Part shown: one piece after another, positions 1 through 11,840 of the stretch | How positions within the stretch are numbered: the first letter of the stretch is position 1 | Layout: every line of letters begins with the position of its first letter | Assembly: GCF_017591425.1 (NCBI RefSeq) | Contig: NW_024466607.1 | Coordinates: 17,678,501-17,742,500, forward strand | Source: Ochotona curzoniae | Lineage: Eukaryota; Chordata; Mammalia; Lagomorpha; Ochotonidae | Length of the DNA stretch: 64,000 nt | Direction of reading: 5' to 3' | Translations under genes and position numbers: made by a program | The notes under the pieces: generated by a model | Told to the model about the DNA's origin: nothing | The model's input: only the letters and a program-made list of their open reading frames with translations | Databases searched by the model: none

Positions 1-539
1 TCACACCCCATGGATGGACTGCCTGCAGGCCTGAGCACCAATGTCCCTGACCCACATGGTCTGTGAGCCAGTCAGGCCTGGGGTGGGGTAGGGGTCAAGA
101 ACCCACTGCAGTTGCCAGGGAACCTGGCCTAATGCTTACACCTGTGGGATACCACAGGCCCTGCAGGGCTGAGCTGAAGGAAACGGGCACAAGGCTCTGA
201 GTCTCGGCTCCACAGGCCAGCCAGGGCCTGGGGCCACCTGTGACAGCAGCAGAGGGAAGGTTCCCAGTGCTACTTGCAATGGCTCTTCTCCACAAATCGT
301 CCCAGCCAGGGTCACACTGCCTCGTCCCTCCAAGCTGCATCCTTGCTGGTGGTGGGGCCTGCTTGAAGTACCAACGCAGCGGTGCCCCTTCCCACCCACC
401 CCCCATCCTGACAGTCAGTCAGAACTCCAGACTTCTGTGTGTGCTCACGTCATGTGACACTCCCACACCGCTTGTGCTTGCAACACACCTCTCCCAGGGG
501 CCAAGGGCCTGCTATGCCTCCTTGGGTGTTTTTGGTTTT

Positions 540-712
540 TGGTTTTTTTGAAAGGCAAAGTGAGTGAGTCCCAAAAGGGGGGAGAATGAGGGTGACAATC
601 TACCGGATCACTCACCAAATATCTCTAACAGCTAGAAATGCCCATCTCCTACGAGGGTGTCAGGGACCCAACTGCCTGAGCCATTACCTGATGGCTCCTT
701 CTCATCCTGGCT
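540..712 (-). mobile_element. C-type SINE fragment, old
   Basis: The antisense start TTTGAAAGGCAAAGTGAGTGAG and the later GGGACCCAACTGCCTGAGCCATTACCTGATG resemble a diverged C repeat read in reverse. It is truncated. Confidence 0.55.
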
Positions 713-3122
713 CTCAGGGGACCATCTCCCTGATGACCTCACCTACAGGTGTGCCTGTCCCACCTCACCTGGCCCCTTGGCCTCCTTCCCGTGTTTGGTC
801 TAGTTGTTCTTGAATGCTGCCTTCTCCCTACTGGGAAGTCAGCTCCCTGAGACCAGGAACTTCTGCTCCCTTTATCCCTGAGATCCTAGGATGTGGAGGG
901 ACCTTGACTCATGACAAACAACAAGTGGGGAACAAAGTGGTTCATTCTCTCTGTCCCCTGGGTGCTGGCCTGGTACCTGTTTTTAATTCCCTGAGAGCTA
1001 TGGATTTTCAGGATGGGTTCTCCCACCAGCTCAGCTGGCGAAGCTGGGTCCTGCCATGGGGTTGAACAGCTTCACCTCGGTCAGACCGCGTGGACAGTTT
1101 GGCTGCCAGAAGACAGTGGTCTGTCCAAGCTCCCTGCTGAGGCAAGGTGAGCCGGCCCCCTGACTGCCTGGCCTGAGAAGTAAGCACCAGGTCATCTGGG
1201 TTGGTACCTAGCCTACATGACCACAACCCAGCTTTCCTCTGGGCCTGATGAGGTGCAGGCTGGAGGTTTACCAGCTTTCACCTTTCCGAGTGAGCTTCAG
1301 CTAACAGCTGAGAAAACAGTGGCCTGAGAAAGGAAGAAAAGGGGCTAAACCATCTGGCAAATAAACAGGCTGAATGGTCCATGTGCAGCCCTCCTTTAAG
1401 CTGCGACTTCCCCAGGGAGTAGGGCTGTGGAGCCATCTGCTGAGGAGGGCTGGGAGCCATCACCGTGTCCACAGCCCTGGGGGTGGGGGGTGGGGAATCC
1501 TGTGGTCACCTAAACACACAAGGAGATGCGAAGCCTTAATAACATGGATGTGAAAGATGCAAATGAGTCATGATTTTTTTCACCCAGATTTTCTGCAAGT
1601 AAAGCCTCCAGTAGTGCGTGGAGGAGCAGGTGCACCTGACTGAGCTGCTGAAGGTGAAATCAACTGTACCACTATGAGGGTGGGTAGTGGACCTGCGGGC
1701 TGGGTCCCCAGGACTGCCTGGGGTAAGGGACCTTCAGTTGGTGTTAGGTGGCTTTGGTGATCCAGGAGCGTGTAGGAAAAGGACTCCAGGGCACAGGATT
1801 TGACCGCAGTGGAGAGGTACTGGACTCGGCATGTGTTTCCTGACACAGCCTTGCCTCTGAGTGTAAGTTTCTCCTAAAGCTGATGGGATCCCCAAGAGTT
1901 GATGGGCTATCCAGGGAGGGCCTGACCCTGTGACCAGAGTCCCCAGGCCCTCAGGGTCCAGAGAACTCACAGAGAAACGCCATCTGTCTCTGCCTGCTGA
2001 CCTGTGTTGCCCAGATGCATTTAGGAGCTTCGCTCCGTCTCAGAGAGGACAGAGGTGGGGATGTGTGTTTTCTCCATTAATCCACAGGTTGCCCGAAAAG
2101 TAACAAGTTGCAGCAGGTGTTTGGGCAGTATCTATTGCAGTCTTCAATGTTTAGATACCGTGACCCAGAAAATCCATGTCTAGAATTTTCCTCTCCAGTT
2201 ACACAAATGTCCACAGGTCTGTGTGGAAGAGTGGGAAGTCTTCCCCAGCACAGATGGAAATCCACAGCCCCCCGTGGAAACATGGACTCTGGGAGTCTCT
2301 AGGGCGGAATTACAGCAAACGCCAACCACTCCCCCCTGGCCTTTCAAGCTGTACAACTCCACACTGCTCCAGTTATTTACAGTAGAGTAGAAGTAATAAC
2401 TTCTGCTGCAAAAAATAATAATTAAAAAATGACTGAATTACAATTTTGCACATTAGTTAATTAATAGCCTTTTTCAAATCCAACTCATTTGGGAAATTCC
2501 CCTCTGAGAGAGCAGCTTCCAGCAGACAGAACCCCCTGGAGATGGAACACGCACCCCTTCTGCCAGAGCTGTGGGGGTCTGGCTCTGCACATGGCCCCAG
2601 GTGTTCGCAGGCTGCTCAGGGCCCGGCATACTGGCCCAAGGGCTTCCCTTCTGGCTCTGCTGGTTCATCAGAGTCTGTTACAGGGTCTTTCAGCAAACAA
2701 GCAAAACAACCCCTTTGACTGTGCTAAGAGGCCTCGGTTAAAGGCCTGCTGTCCCAAAAGACTGACTTTCCTTGCAACCTTGTGGCTAGCCAAACCCTCA
2801 AAGATGCTGACCCAGAGCCTGAGTTTCTCAGGCCACTACCCAAGCACAGAAACTGACTCTCAATCTAGGCAAACATTTGTCTCTGTGTCACAGAGGGGTC
2901 AGAGGGGACACCCACTGGTCCCGCTGCATGGGATAGCTGAGCTGCAAGACACAGACTGGATTTCCATCTTTGTAACCCACAGTTCCAGCAGAGGGGGCAC
3001 CTGCCCCTTTCTACATTGATGCATCAGTACGCTGCTGAGTTCGCAGTAATGGATGGAGCCTGGCCTTGGGTGAAGCCCAGACTTCCATGCAGCATGATCA
3101 AAAGTCAAGAAAAGCACCCCAA

Positions 3123-3450
3123 AGGCCTGGCACAATGGCGCAGTGGCTAAATCCTCACCTTGCACATGCCAGGATCTCACATGGGTGTCGATTCATGTCC
3201 CAGCTGACGCACTTCCCTTCCAGCTCCCTGCTTGTGGCTTGGCAAAGCAGTGGAGGATGGCCCAAAGCTTTAGGACCCTGCATCCACATAGGAGACCTGG
3301 AAGAAGCTCCTGGCTCCTGGCTTTGTATTGCCTCAGCTCCGGCCATTGTGGCCATTTGGGGAGTGAACCACTTTTCTAATTCTTTCTCTCTGTATCTTCT
3401 TTTCTCTGTAAATCTGCCTTTCCAACAAAAATTAATAAATGTGTTTTTTA
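3123..3450 (+). mobile_element. C-type SINE
   Basis: This is a near full-length copy, from GGCCTGGCACAATGGCGCAGTGG through GTGGCTTGGCAAAGCAG to an A-rich tail. A 50-bp antisense SINE tail (AAAGATTTATTTTTATTTG...) follows directly at 3,450-3,502. Confidence 0.85.
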
Positions 3451-5044
3451 AAAAGATTTATTTTTATTTGTAAAGTCAGAGATATAGACAGGATATAATA
3501 CATCCAGTCCTAAATGTCAAGGTACAACGGAGAACGCACGGCCACCAAAGTTCCTTGGCACAGGGCACAGGCCACAACAGGACTCGGCAGACAATCTCTG
3601 CCTGCAACTGTTCTAACATCACCCTTAGTTCAGCTTAGGTCCTCGGGCAACCCTATCCCTGCCTCTGCCAGCAGCAAGTGGGGAGGAGGACACAGTTTCC
3701 TAAGAGTGGGCAGCAGACCACCCCCTCCCCTGGTCACCTGCTCTGGCTGCTGCCCCAGGCTCCATGCCCAGCCCAAGTGGCATGATGTTGGTCAGGAGAC
3801 CTGGTCCACAGCTGGGAAGATTCCCCTTCTCAACAGGCTCCCTAGACAAAGCAATGTGCCTGAGTCAGCAGTATTGTAGCAAGGGTGCTCAGAGACGCAC
3901 CCAGCAAGTCTGGGTGGCTGAGGGGCATGGACAGAGGCCTGGGATGGGGGATGCTTGGGTCCAGATCCAACTCAGCCTCTGCCTTGCTGGGAAGCCTCAG
4001 GCATTCCATTTATTCGTGCATGGAGTCTCAGATTATCCACACTGCCCCAGTGCAAACTGCTGGGGACAGGCGTGCATGCTCTGAGAGCCAGGCAAGCAGT
4101 GTGGGCCTGGGGGAGCCAACGGGCCCTTGGCACCAGGCAATGTGGGAGGACAGGGTGTCACCTGGCCCATCTCAAGGATAAGCAACAAACCCAGAGGGAC
4201 AAAGTTATCTGGGATGAAGCCACACAGCATAACAAAATCTACCACCATGTGCCAGGCCAGAGCTGAAATTTGGGTGGTTCGATGGTAGAGCCCAGGCATG
4301 TGAGCCCAGGCTGCCCCAACTCCATGCCATGGTCCCAGCTGCCCTTCCATTTCCTGGCACAGAACAACCTCAATTTTCTGGTCTGGAGCTCTCCCTGTGG
4401 ATGACAAGGACTCATCTCCTGGGTTGCCCCAACTTCCACCTCACCTTCACCCAAATGCACCTGGGTCCTTGACAATATCAAACAGAGGTGCCCAAGCTGC
4501 TTTTGCAAGGACACTCACCTGAAGCCAGAAGGAACCGGCTTGTTAGGAAGCACTTAAAGAAGTCAAGGACAAGAGCCAGTAGGACATCACCAACAGTCGT
4601 GCAAAGAGATTTGAACTACTGGTCAAGTAAGGGGTGCTACCAGGTCGTCTGCAAGCCTCTGGGTGGGAAGTAGGGGGCACCACACAGTGACCCAAGCAGA
4701 TACTCCTCCTTCGCTCACACTGGGCTTCACCCTGGAGTGGCAGGGTGATTGATGGCAGACGGCTCTCCTCACACCACAGCCATCCAGCCACACTGAAGAC
4801 CTCTTTGACTCCCTCAGCCCGGCGACGCTAGCGCCTGCAGCTGCACCTTTTAACAATGCATAGGCTCACCTGCTGGCGGTCCGCTCACATCCCTCCAGTC
4901 CTCTCTACCTGAGAAGGCACAGGGCAAATCACAGCTACAGAGGCACTACATGTTTCTGTGTCCCTTGTATAAGCCTGCAGAGCACAGTGAGTGGCTCCGA
5001 GGAACAAGGCTGTGCCGAACAGCAGCTCAAGAAACAGACCTCAG

Positions 5045-5360
5045 CAGCAGGCACCGGGTTGTAGCAAGTTAAGCCACTGCTTGCAGTGCCTGTACCGCAC
5101 ATTGGCGTGCTGGCTCCAGTACTGGCAGCTTTGCTTCCAACCCAGCTCCCTGCTATTGTGCCTAGGAAGCAGCAGGGGATGGTATAAGCACTGAGTCTCA
5201 GCCACCCATGTGTGGAGACCTGGATGGGAGTTCCCGTATCTGGGCTTTGGCCTGGCTCAGCTTAAACTGTTGGAACCATCTGGGGAGTAAACCAGCAGGT
5301 GGAAGATCTCTCTTCCTCTATCACTCTTCCAAATAAATGTGTAAATAAGCCTTAAAAAGT
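5045..5360 (+). mobile_element. C-type SINE, diverged
   Basis: An older subfamily: TTGTAGCAAGTTAAGCCACTGC at the head, the middle core AGCTCCCTGCTATTGTG, and the tail TTCCAAATAAATGTG. Confidence 0.75.
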
Positions 5361-5364
5361 CCCC

Positions 5365-5558
5365 AGCAGGAGACAGCCAGGTGATTGGGTTCCTACCACC
5401 CACCTAACATGGGGGAACCCAGATGGTGTTCTGGGTTCCTGGCTGCAACTTAGCGTAGCCCTAGCTATAAGTTAGCAACATCTGCAGAATGAATCGGCAG
5501 GTAAATCTGTTTCTCTTTCTCTATGTGTGTTTCAAATAAAAGAGAATTTTTTTTTAAA
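5365..5558 (+). mobile_element. C-type SINE 3' half
   Basis: The second half of a SINE (GGGTTCCTACCACCCAC ... TTTCAAATAAAAGAG) abuts the previous copy head to tail. Confidence 0.65.
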
Positions 5559-6734
5559 CTTTCAAAAGAAAGGTCTGCCCTGTAGCCATCTCCCCGGAGG
5601 CCCGGCTCCCTGCAGTGAGCAGAGGCCAGTGCAGCAGGGTCTGCTGGTGGTGGCTTGGGGGCTGTCTCACAGCTGTGTCCTCCCTGGTCCCAGACCCTAC
5701 CACCCTAGAATGGACATAATTCATCTCCAGGGAATCACCATTTTTCCTGAGAAATGAGCTCACCTAAGCTGACTCCCAGACAGACAGGTCCTGGGGACAA
5801 AGCAGGGGCAAGCACCTCCTGCTATTTGTCCTCAGTCTCCCCAGCAGGTGCATTTCAGCCAGGCCAGAGGCCCAGTCAGTTCACACCTTAACACACCTGA
5901 TGCCACACAGGAGGCAGCAGGTACGGGTAGAGATGATAACATAACCTCACACCACAGCCAGGACCAGAACACTGCCAGGACAATATGCACACCATGGGGA
6001 AGGAGCAGGCCCCGTTTCCATGATGAGGCCATCTGACGCCTACACCTAGGTGGAGGGCTCACAACATGACACACATGTAAGTCTGACACCTGTGTTGGCT
6101 TGACAATCTGACATGGATGATAGTGTCTCAGGCTGCCCACCAGCAGCGTGCAGACAGCCTTGTCAAAAATCAAGGCAAATAAAAGAATGTGCCAACTGTC
6201 TGAGATCCTGATGGCTGGGGAAGTTGACTCAGTCCCAGGTGAGAAGTCCACTGGGGTCTCTGGGCCTGTTTAAGGAGACTTGGGGAGCTCCCAAGGGTCA
6301 GCAACGCTCTCACCGCCATCTCTGTAGGAGTTCGGCAGGCCTGCTCACCAGGATGAATGCCAAGTGGAGAAGCTCCCACTATGGCTCAACAGCTGGACAG
6401 CTGAATCACCCTGTGTGCCAACGGCACAAGAGCCTATAGCCAGAATTTGAACAGCACTCCCATATGAGGTGTTGGTGTTGCAAGTGATGGTTTAACCCAC
6501 TGCCCCAAGGTATAATTTACCAAAAAATGCACCTGTGGTAAGTCAGCATACATCTCAGCAAGTTCTGAGAAACAAACACTAACATAACTTTCACTACATC
6601 CAAGATACAGCAACTTCCATCACCTCCCAAAACTCCTTGAACTCCCTTTGCAGTTGGCCCACCGCTTCCTGGCACTATGGATGGCTGAATTTCCTTTCTA
6701 GAACCCCATGTCACACAGCAGGTGTTCTGTTAGC

Positions 6735-7017
6735 TGCTTGTTTCTGATCAAGGTATTCAACATTGTTGCATTATCAGTGTCTTATTCCCCTTGGCTGCTG
6801 GGCTTAATCCAGGGAACGGATACACCAGTTTCTTCACTAAGGTATTGACTTCGGTTGGGGGCATCCTGCATCAAGTTGCTACAAACATTCACACCCAAGT
6901 CCTTTTGTGGCCTTTCTGTTTCCTTTTCTCCTGGGTAACTTAAGGGTGAAATTTCTGTGTCACAGGATCACAGAATTCTCTTCCAGGCTTGTGGGTGTCT
7001 ATTTTCCTGATGACTTA
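6735..7017 (-). mobile_element. Antisense L1 fragment, segment 1
   Basis: CTGGGCTTAATCCAGG...TTTTCTCCTGGGTAACTTAAGGGTG resembles the reverse of an old mammalian L1 ORF2/3' region. It continues in order at 7,727 and 9,233 after intervening insertions. Confidence 0.55.
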
Positions 7018-7020
7018 ATG

Positions 7021-7022
<2 letters not shown>

Positions 7023-7076
<54 letters not shown>
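7023..7076. repeat. (TC)n(TA)n compound microsatellite
   Basis: About 14 TC units pass directly into about 13 TA units. Such tracts are length-variable and prone to slippage. Confidence 0.95.
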
Positions 7077-7084
7077 GTTTACAT

Positions 7085-7412
7085 ATTAGGTTTATTTTAT
7101 TTTTATTAGAAAGGCAGATATACAGAGACGAGGAAAGACAGAGAGGAAGATCTTCCATTCACTGATTCACTCCCCAAGCATCCGCAATGACTGGACCTGT
7201 GCCAATCTGAAGCCAGGAGCCAGGAGCCTCTTCCAGGTCTCCCATATGGGTGCAGGGTCCCAAGGCTTTGGGCTGCCCTTGACTGCTTTCCCAGGCCACA
7301 AGCAGGGAGCTAGATGGGAAGTGGGACCGCAGGAATTAGAACTGGCACCCATATGGGATCCTGGTGTGTGCGAGGCAAGGACTTCAGCTGCTAGGCTACC
7401 ACGTCAGGCTAA
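7085..7412 (-). mobile_element. C-type SINE
   Basis: Antisense and near full length: TTTATTTTTATTAGAAAGGCAG at the left, CAAGGCTTTGGGCTGCCC and CCACAAGCAGGGAGCTAGATGG inside, and GCTACCACGTCAGGCT at the tRNA-like end. Confidence 0.85.
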
Positions 7413-7424
7413 TACTCAGTATAT

Positions 7425-7720
7425 TTTTAGATTTATTTTTTGTTGTTACTTATCTGGGAGGCAGAGGTACACAAAGAGGCTGACAGAGAGACCTCTCTCT
7501 GCTGGTTCACTCCCTTAGCTGATCCAAAGCTAGAGGTGACCTGGAGTCAGGAACTATATCCAGCTCTCCCATGTGGCAGCCGTGCCCTTCCATGTCCCAG
7601 AGTCTACAGTGGCAGGCAGCTGGGATCAGGCGCTGGAGGGGGGCACCGAACCCAGGCTCTCCGAAGTGGAACGCAGGTGATCTTCCCCATTAGGTCCAAT
7701 GTCTGCCACATACGAGGCAT
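7425..7720 (-). mobile_element. C-type SINE, older variant
   Basis: Antisense copy with TAGATTTATTTTTTGTTG at the left, then CTCTGCTGGTTCACTCCC and AGCTGGGATCAGGCGCTGGA. It lies tail to head with the previous SINE. Confidence 0.7.
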
Positions 7721-7726
7721 CTTTTG

Positions 7727-7905
7727 AAATATCCCTAAATCTTTGGAGAAACATCTGTTAAGATCCTTGATCTATTTTTAAATTCCATGGCCTTTTTACT
7801 GAGTCACAAGAATTCTTTGCATGTTCCACTCACAAACACTTCATCAGACATTATTACTACAAATTTTTTCCCCAGTTTTGTGGCTTGCCTTTTTTCTCCC
7901 CTAAG
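7727..7905 (-). mobile_element. Antisense L1 fragment, segment 2
   Basis: CTTTGGAGAAACATCTGTTAAG and CTTCATCAGACATTATTACTAC...TTGTGGCTTGCCTTTT match the reverse of a conserved L1 ORF2 portion as I know it, in the order expected after 6,735-7,017. Confidence 0.7.
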
Positions 7906-8171
7906 AATTTTAATAATTATGACTGTATCTATTTACAGAGCATGATGTAATGTTTTAACATGCATATATATTTGATGCAATGAAATCTACTCTTCCTGAT
8001 TCTGAAACACAGACTATTTACTACTTGAGAAACTTGGAACTAGAAGTGTTGCAGATTTGGGAGTTTGTCAAAATATGAAATATTTGCATAAACTTCACAG
8101 CTGAACAACCCCAACTGTAAAATTCAAAACCCTCTGAGTGTTACGGATGTGCTCAAAAAAGTCTCAGATTT

Positions 8172-8495
8172 CGGGGCAGGAGTTGAAGCACAGCAGCTAG
8201 GGTGGTGGCTTGGGACATCCACAGCCCGTGACTAAAAAAGGCCTGGTTGAAGTTCCAGTTACTTCCCACGTCCAGTCCAGCTCCCTGCTTACCTGTCTGG
8301 GAAGCAGCAAATGACGGGTCAAGTCTTAGGGCCCCTGCCACCCCTATGGGAGACTCAGATGGAGTTCTGGCTCCTGGCCTTGGGCTGGCCCAACCCTGGC
8401 TGCTGCAGGCTTTCGAGCAGCAAACCTTGGATGAAAGATCTCTCTCCCTGATTCTCTCAACTCTTTCAAATAAACAAGTGAACCTTTAAAAAGTT
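8172..8495 (+). mobile_element. C-type SINE, diverged
   Basis: CAGCTCCCTGCTTACCTGTCTGGGAAGCAGC in the middle and CTCTTTCAAATAAACAAGTG at the tail identify a sense copy with a diverged head. Confidence 0.75.
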
Positions 8496-8599
8496 TTCTC
8501 AGGGTTTGGATATTCAAATTAAGGATGTTCAACCTGTACATGACATATTCTAGATTAGCCATCCTGCTGCTATAATATGGGACCCCAAAACTTATTCCT

Positions 8600-8922
8600 C
8601 CTGGGCCAGTGTCATGGCTCAGTTGGCTAATCCTCTGCTTACAAGTGCCATCATCTCATATGGGTGCTAATTTGTGTCCCAGCTGCTCCACTTGCCATCC
8701 AGCTTCCTGCTTTATGGCCTGGGAAAGTAGTCGAGGACGGCCCAAAGCCCTGGGACCTGCACCAGTGTGAGAGACCCAGCAGAGGTTCTCAGCTCCTGGT
8801 TCAGATCGGCTTAGCTCAGGCTGTTGTGGACATTTAGAGAGTGAACCAGCGAATGGAAGATCTTTGTCTCTCCTCTCTGTAATTTCCTTTCCAACAAAAA
8901 TAAATAAATCTTAAAAAAAATT
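8600..8922 (+). mobile_element. C-type SINE
   Basis: A full-length sense copy, from GGGCCAGTGTCATGGCTCAG to AACAAAAATAAATAAATC and an A tail. Confidence 0.85.
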
Positions 8923-9232
8923 ATTCCACCTGCAATTTACATTTTTAGATTTTATAAAATGTAATTGCTATTTTAATAGTGATTATATGGGTGAGGGGGT
9001 GCAGACCCATGTAGGTCTCCGATCAGAGTGGAGGGGATCAGGATGGGGAGGGAAGGTGGGTGGGTGAGTCTGTCTTCTCTCCAGTTGGAGGGGATGAAGG
9101 GGAGGAGTGTGCTGCTCCTTGCTGTCAAACCAATCAGCGCTCCCTCCTGGGACTTTATAACCTGTGATCAACATTTTTCCATCCCCTCCTTCCCCGTTTT
9201 AGTTTCTTCACAGTATGTTTTGAAGGGCAGAA

Positions 9233-9440
9233 ATTATTAGTTCCGATGAAATCTAACTGATCACTTTTTATGTCTTTTGCTTTCTGTGTCCTAAGAAATC
9301 TTTGCCTATTCCCAAACCATAAAGCCTTGCTCCTATGCTTTCTTGTAAAAGTGTTCTAGTTTCTACTTCCACATTTAGACATGCCATGTATTTCTAGTCA
9401 ATTTCTGTTTATGACATGGTGACATTAGGATATACATTTG
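9233..9440 (-). mobile_element. Antisense L1 fragment, segment 3
   Basis: CGATGAAATCTAACTGATCAC, CCTAAGAAATCTTTGCC and CATTTAGACATGCCATG are the reverse of L1 ORF2 sequence expected after segment 2. Together the three pieces span about 2.7 kb including insertions. Confidence 0.7.
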
Positions 9441-9451
9441 GGAAACTTTCT

Positions 9452-9662
9452 TTAAATTATTTTTATTCATTTGAGACACAGAGCTCTCACCCACTGGTTC
9501 ACTTTTGTAACAGCTAGGGTGGGGGCAGGAGGAAGCTGTGAGACAAACTCAACCTGGCTCTCCTTTGAGGCTGGCCGAGACCCAGTCACTCGAGGCTACA
9601 TCTGCTGCCTGTCAGGGTGTCTGTTAGCAGAAGGCGAGAATCAGGATTTCTGGAGGGTGGCA
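9452..9662 (-). mobile_element. C-type SINE, older variant
   Basis: Antisense: AATTATTTTTATTCATTTG, CACCCACTGGTTCACTTTTG, CATCTGCTGCCTGTCAGGG. It has the ...TTAGCAGAAGGC... middle of an older C-repeat variant. Confidence 0.6.
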
Positions 9663-10332
9663 CTTGGTGAGGGGGTGAAAGCCACTTCCCCTAAGCCTCA
9701 TCCCTTTTCATCTGCCTTCATCTGCCAGCAGCCAGTGTCCAGCAGTGGCTCTCCCCCTGCCCAGCCTGCCCACACAAGCTCACAAGGCCTGGAGGGTCAG
9801 CCAGCGGCATGGTCAGACATCTGCCTTCTTGCACACGGCTTGTCCTCCATGTCCTCCCCAGAGGCCTCCAGCTGCTGTGGCCTCTTGGACATGGTCTCCT
9901 CTGTGCCATGTAGGTTTCTTGGCTCTGTCTGTGGATCCGGAAACTCCCCAGGGCTCATCTCAGACCAGGCTCCTGGGCAGCAGGCCTGCTGTCCACGTCT
10001 GCATGGTTTCTCCAGCTGTTTTGGCTTCTTTGCAGACTGCTTACAGAAGGCTAGGATGCAAACCGCCCCCTACATCTTAAAACACAGCAAACACTCCCAG
10101 CTTCGGGGCTCAGCTGAGCCCACTGCACTCCACTCAGAGTGCAAAGCCTCGGCCCTGACCCAGGCCTGGAAAACAGGTGTGCGATGATAAGGTGGGAACC
10201 AGGCAGTGAGGAAGGTCCATGTGTGGAGGATATGCGAGGTCCACAGGGGCCAAAGCAGCAGCAGCCTGTGTCACATAGCAGCTATGCACGCCTAGCACTG
10301 GAGTGCAACCCCCCACATGTGAATTCTAGCAC

Positions 10333-10652
10333 TTTTGAAATTTATTTAATTTGAAAGGCAGAGTTACAGAGAGGGAGATGGGCAGGGACAGGGAGAAAGG
10401 GAAGAAAAAGAGGTATTTTCCATTCACTGCTCCACTCCCTAAATGGCTGGAATACAGCCAGGGACCTGGGACTCCTTCTGGGTTTCCCATACAAATGGCA
10501 AGGATCCAAGCATTGAAAAATCTCTTGCTTTCTCACATGCATGAGCAGGGAATTGGGTCAGAAGTGGAGCAGCTGATACCTGAACCGGTGTTCATATCAG
10601 ATGCCAGCTTTGCAGGCAGTGACATAAGCAGCTAAGCCATAATGTTGGCCCC
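10333..10652 (-). mobile_element. C-type SINE
   Basis: An antisense full-length copy, from AAATTTATTTAATTTGAAAGG to GCAGCTAAGCCATAATGTTGGCC. Confidence 0.8.
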
Positions 10653-11364
10653 TGAATTCTAGTTTTGTCACTTCCAGCTATCACAACCTCAGACACACCA
10701 ATCTCTCAGGATGTCAGCTTTCCTAGGCATGGAGGAGGAGTTGATGATAAATAAATGAGTTAATACTACAGAGCCCTCACATGACTTACAGGGAGCCCCC
10801 ACAACAGCGACTCAGGACTGGCCATGGCGTCCTCTGTCCTTCCCAACCACAGCAGGCTTCACAAAGAACAGCAAACCCAGATTCTATCATCGCAGAGTCT
10901 CAAAATACGTCACTAAAAACGACTTAACACTCCACAGGGGAAAACTGTATCCTCTCAGGGCAGACACCCACGGGAGTCACCCCAACCAAGTTTCCAGGGA
11001 TGACTCTTCCACAAGGGTATGGATCACAGAGTCACTCACATGTTATCCTGCCAAAGATGCATAACCCGGACACAACCCAAGACAGCGCCACACAGACCTG
11101 ATCTGGATTGTCCTGCAAAACCACCAGCCTCTCCTCGGCAATTGTACTAGGGCCAGCAAAGACGGAAGACCTGGGCAAGACCACCGGAGACCCGAGGTGT
11201 GTTTGGTTACAGAAACTAATGTCTGTATCCTCACAAAACACCTGCTCCTGGTGAGTGAAGAGGATGCGGCTCCTGGTGCCCTCCCACAGCCCCAGGACCT
11301 CGCTGCTCAGGAACAGGCTTGATGGACAGCAGCATTTCCCTAGAACACCATGGGGCAGTGTCAG

Positions 11365-11660
11365 CTTTAGTCCAGGGCAATGCTGGGCTGCAGGGGCTTG
11401 AACTGTTACTTGGGGCGCATATCAGAGTGCTGCTTCTAGTACCAGCTGTTCTGCTCCCAAACCAGCTTCCTGCTGAAGTATCTGGGAGGATAACAAAAGA
11501 TGAACCCAATATCTGGGTCCCTGCCACCTTTGTTGGAGACCCCAAAGGAGCTCTTGGTTTCTGGTTTCAGCTGCGGTTAGACCTGGCTGTCACAGCCCAC
11601 TCCTTCCCTGCTCTCTCAAGATCACTCTGCCTTTCAACTAAAGAAATCTACCTTCAAAAA
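11365..11660 (+). mobile_element. C-type SINE, diverged
   Basis: A sense copy with CCAGCTTCCTGCTGAAGTATCTGGGAGG and CTGCCTTTCAACTAAAGAAATC. Confidence 0.7.
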
Positions 11661-11713
11661 ATGAGATGCAACTAAAAGCTTCTTTGTACAAATGTTTTGA
11701 AATCAAGGCACAC

Positions 11714-11840
11714 AAGGGAACTTCCAAAAATTCAGGAAAATACATATATGCCATATATATATAACTGCATGGATTTCAAAAATTGTCTGCACCAAGTTAA
11801 ACTTAATCCCACTTTCCCAAGAGCTTTCTGAAGCTCCCTT
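11714..11840. mobile_element. Small DNA-transposon (MITE-like) remnant, copy 1
   Basis: The ends are inverted repeats: AAGGGAACTTCCAAAAATTC on the left, and the reverse complement of the right end reads AAGGGAGCTTCAGAAAGCTC. The body ATGGATTTCAAAAATTGTC...TGCACCAAG matches copies near 15.5-15.9 kb and 53.2-53.9 kb. There is no coding capacity. The length and short terminal repeats suggest a Tc1/mariner-type miniature element, but I cannot name the family. Confidence 0.6.

Noticed and set aside
2489..3019. 176-codon open frame on the plus strand
   Set aside because: No recognisable similarity or low-complexity-free domain; amino-acid composition looks random, within intron sequence.
9471..10187. 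238-codon open frame on the plus strand, the longest in the window
   Set aside because: It starts inside an antisense SINE, shows no domain, signal or splice context, and runs opposite to the host gene; it is an open frame by chance.
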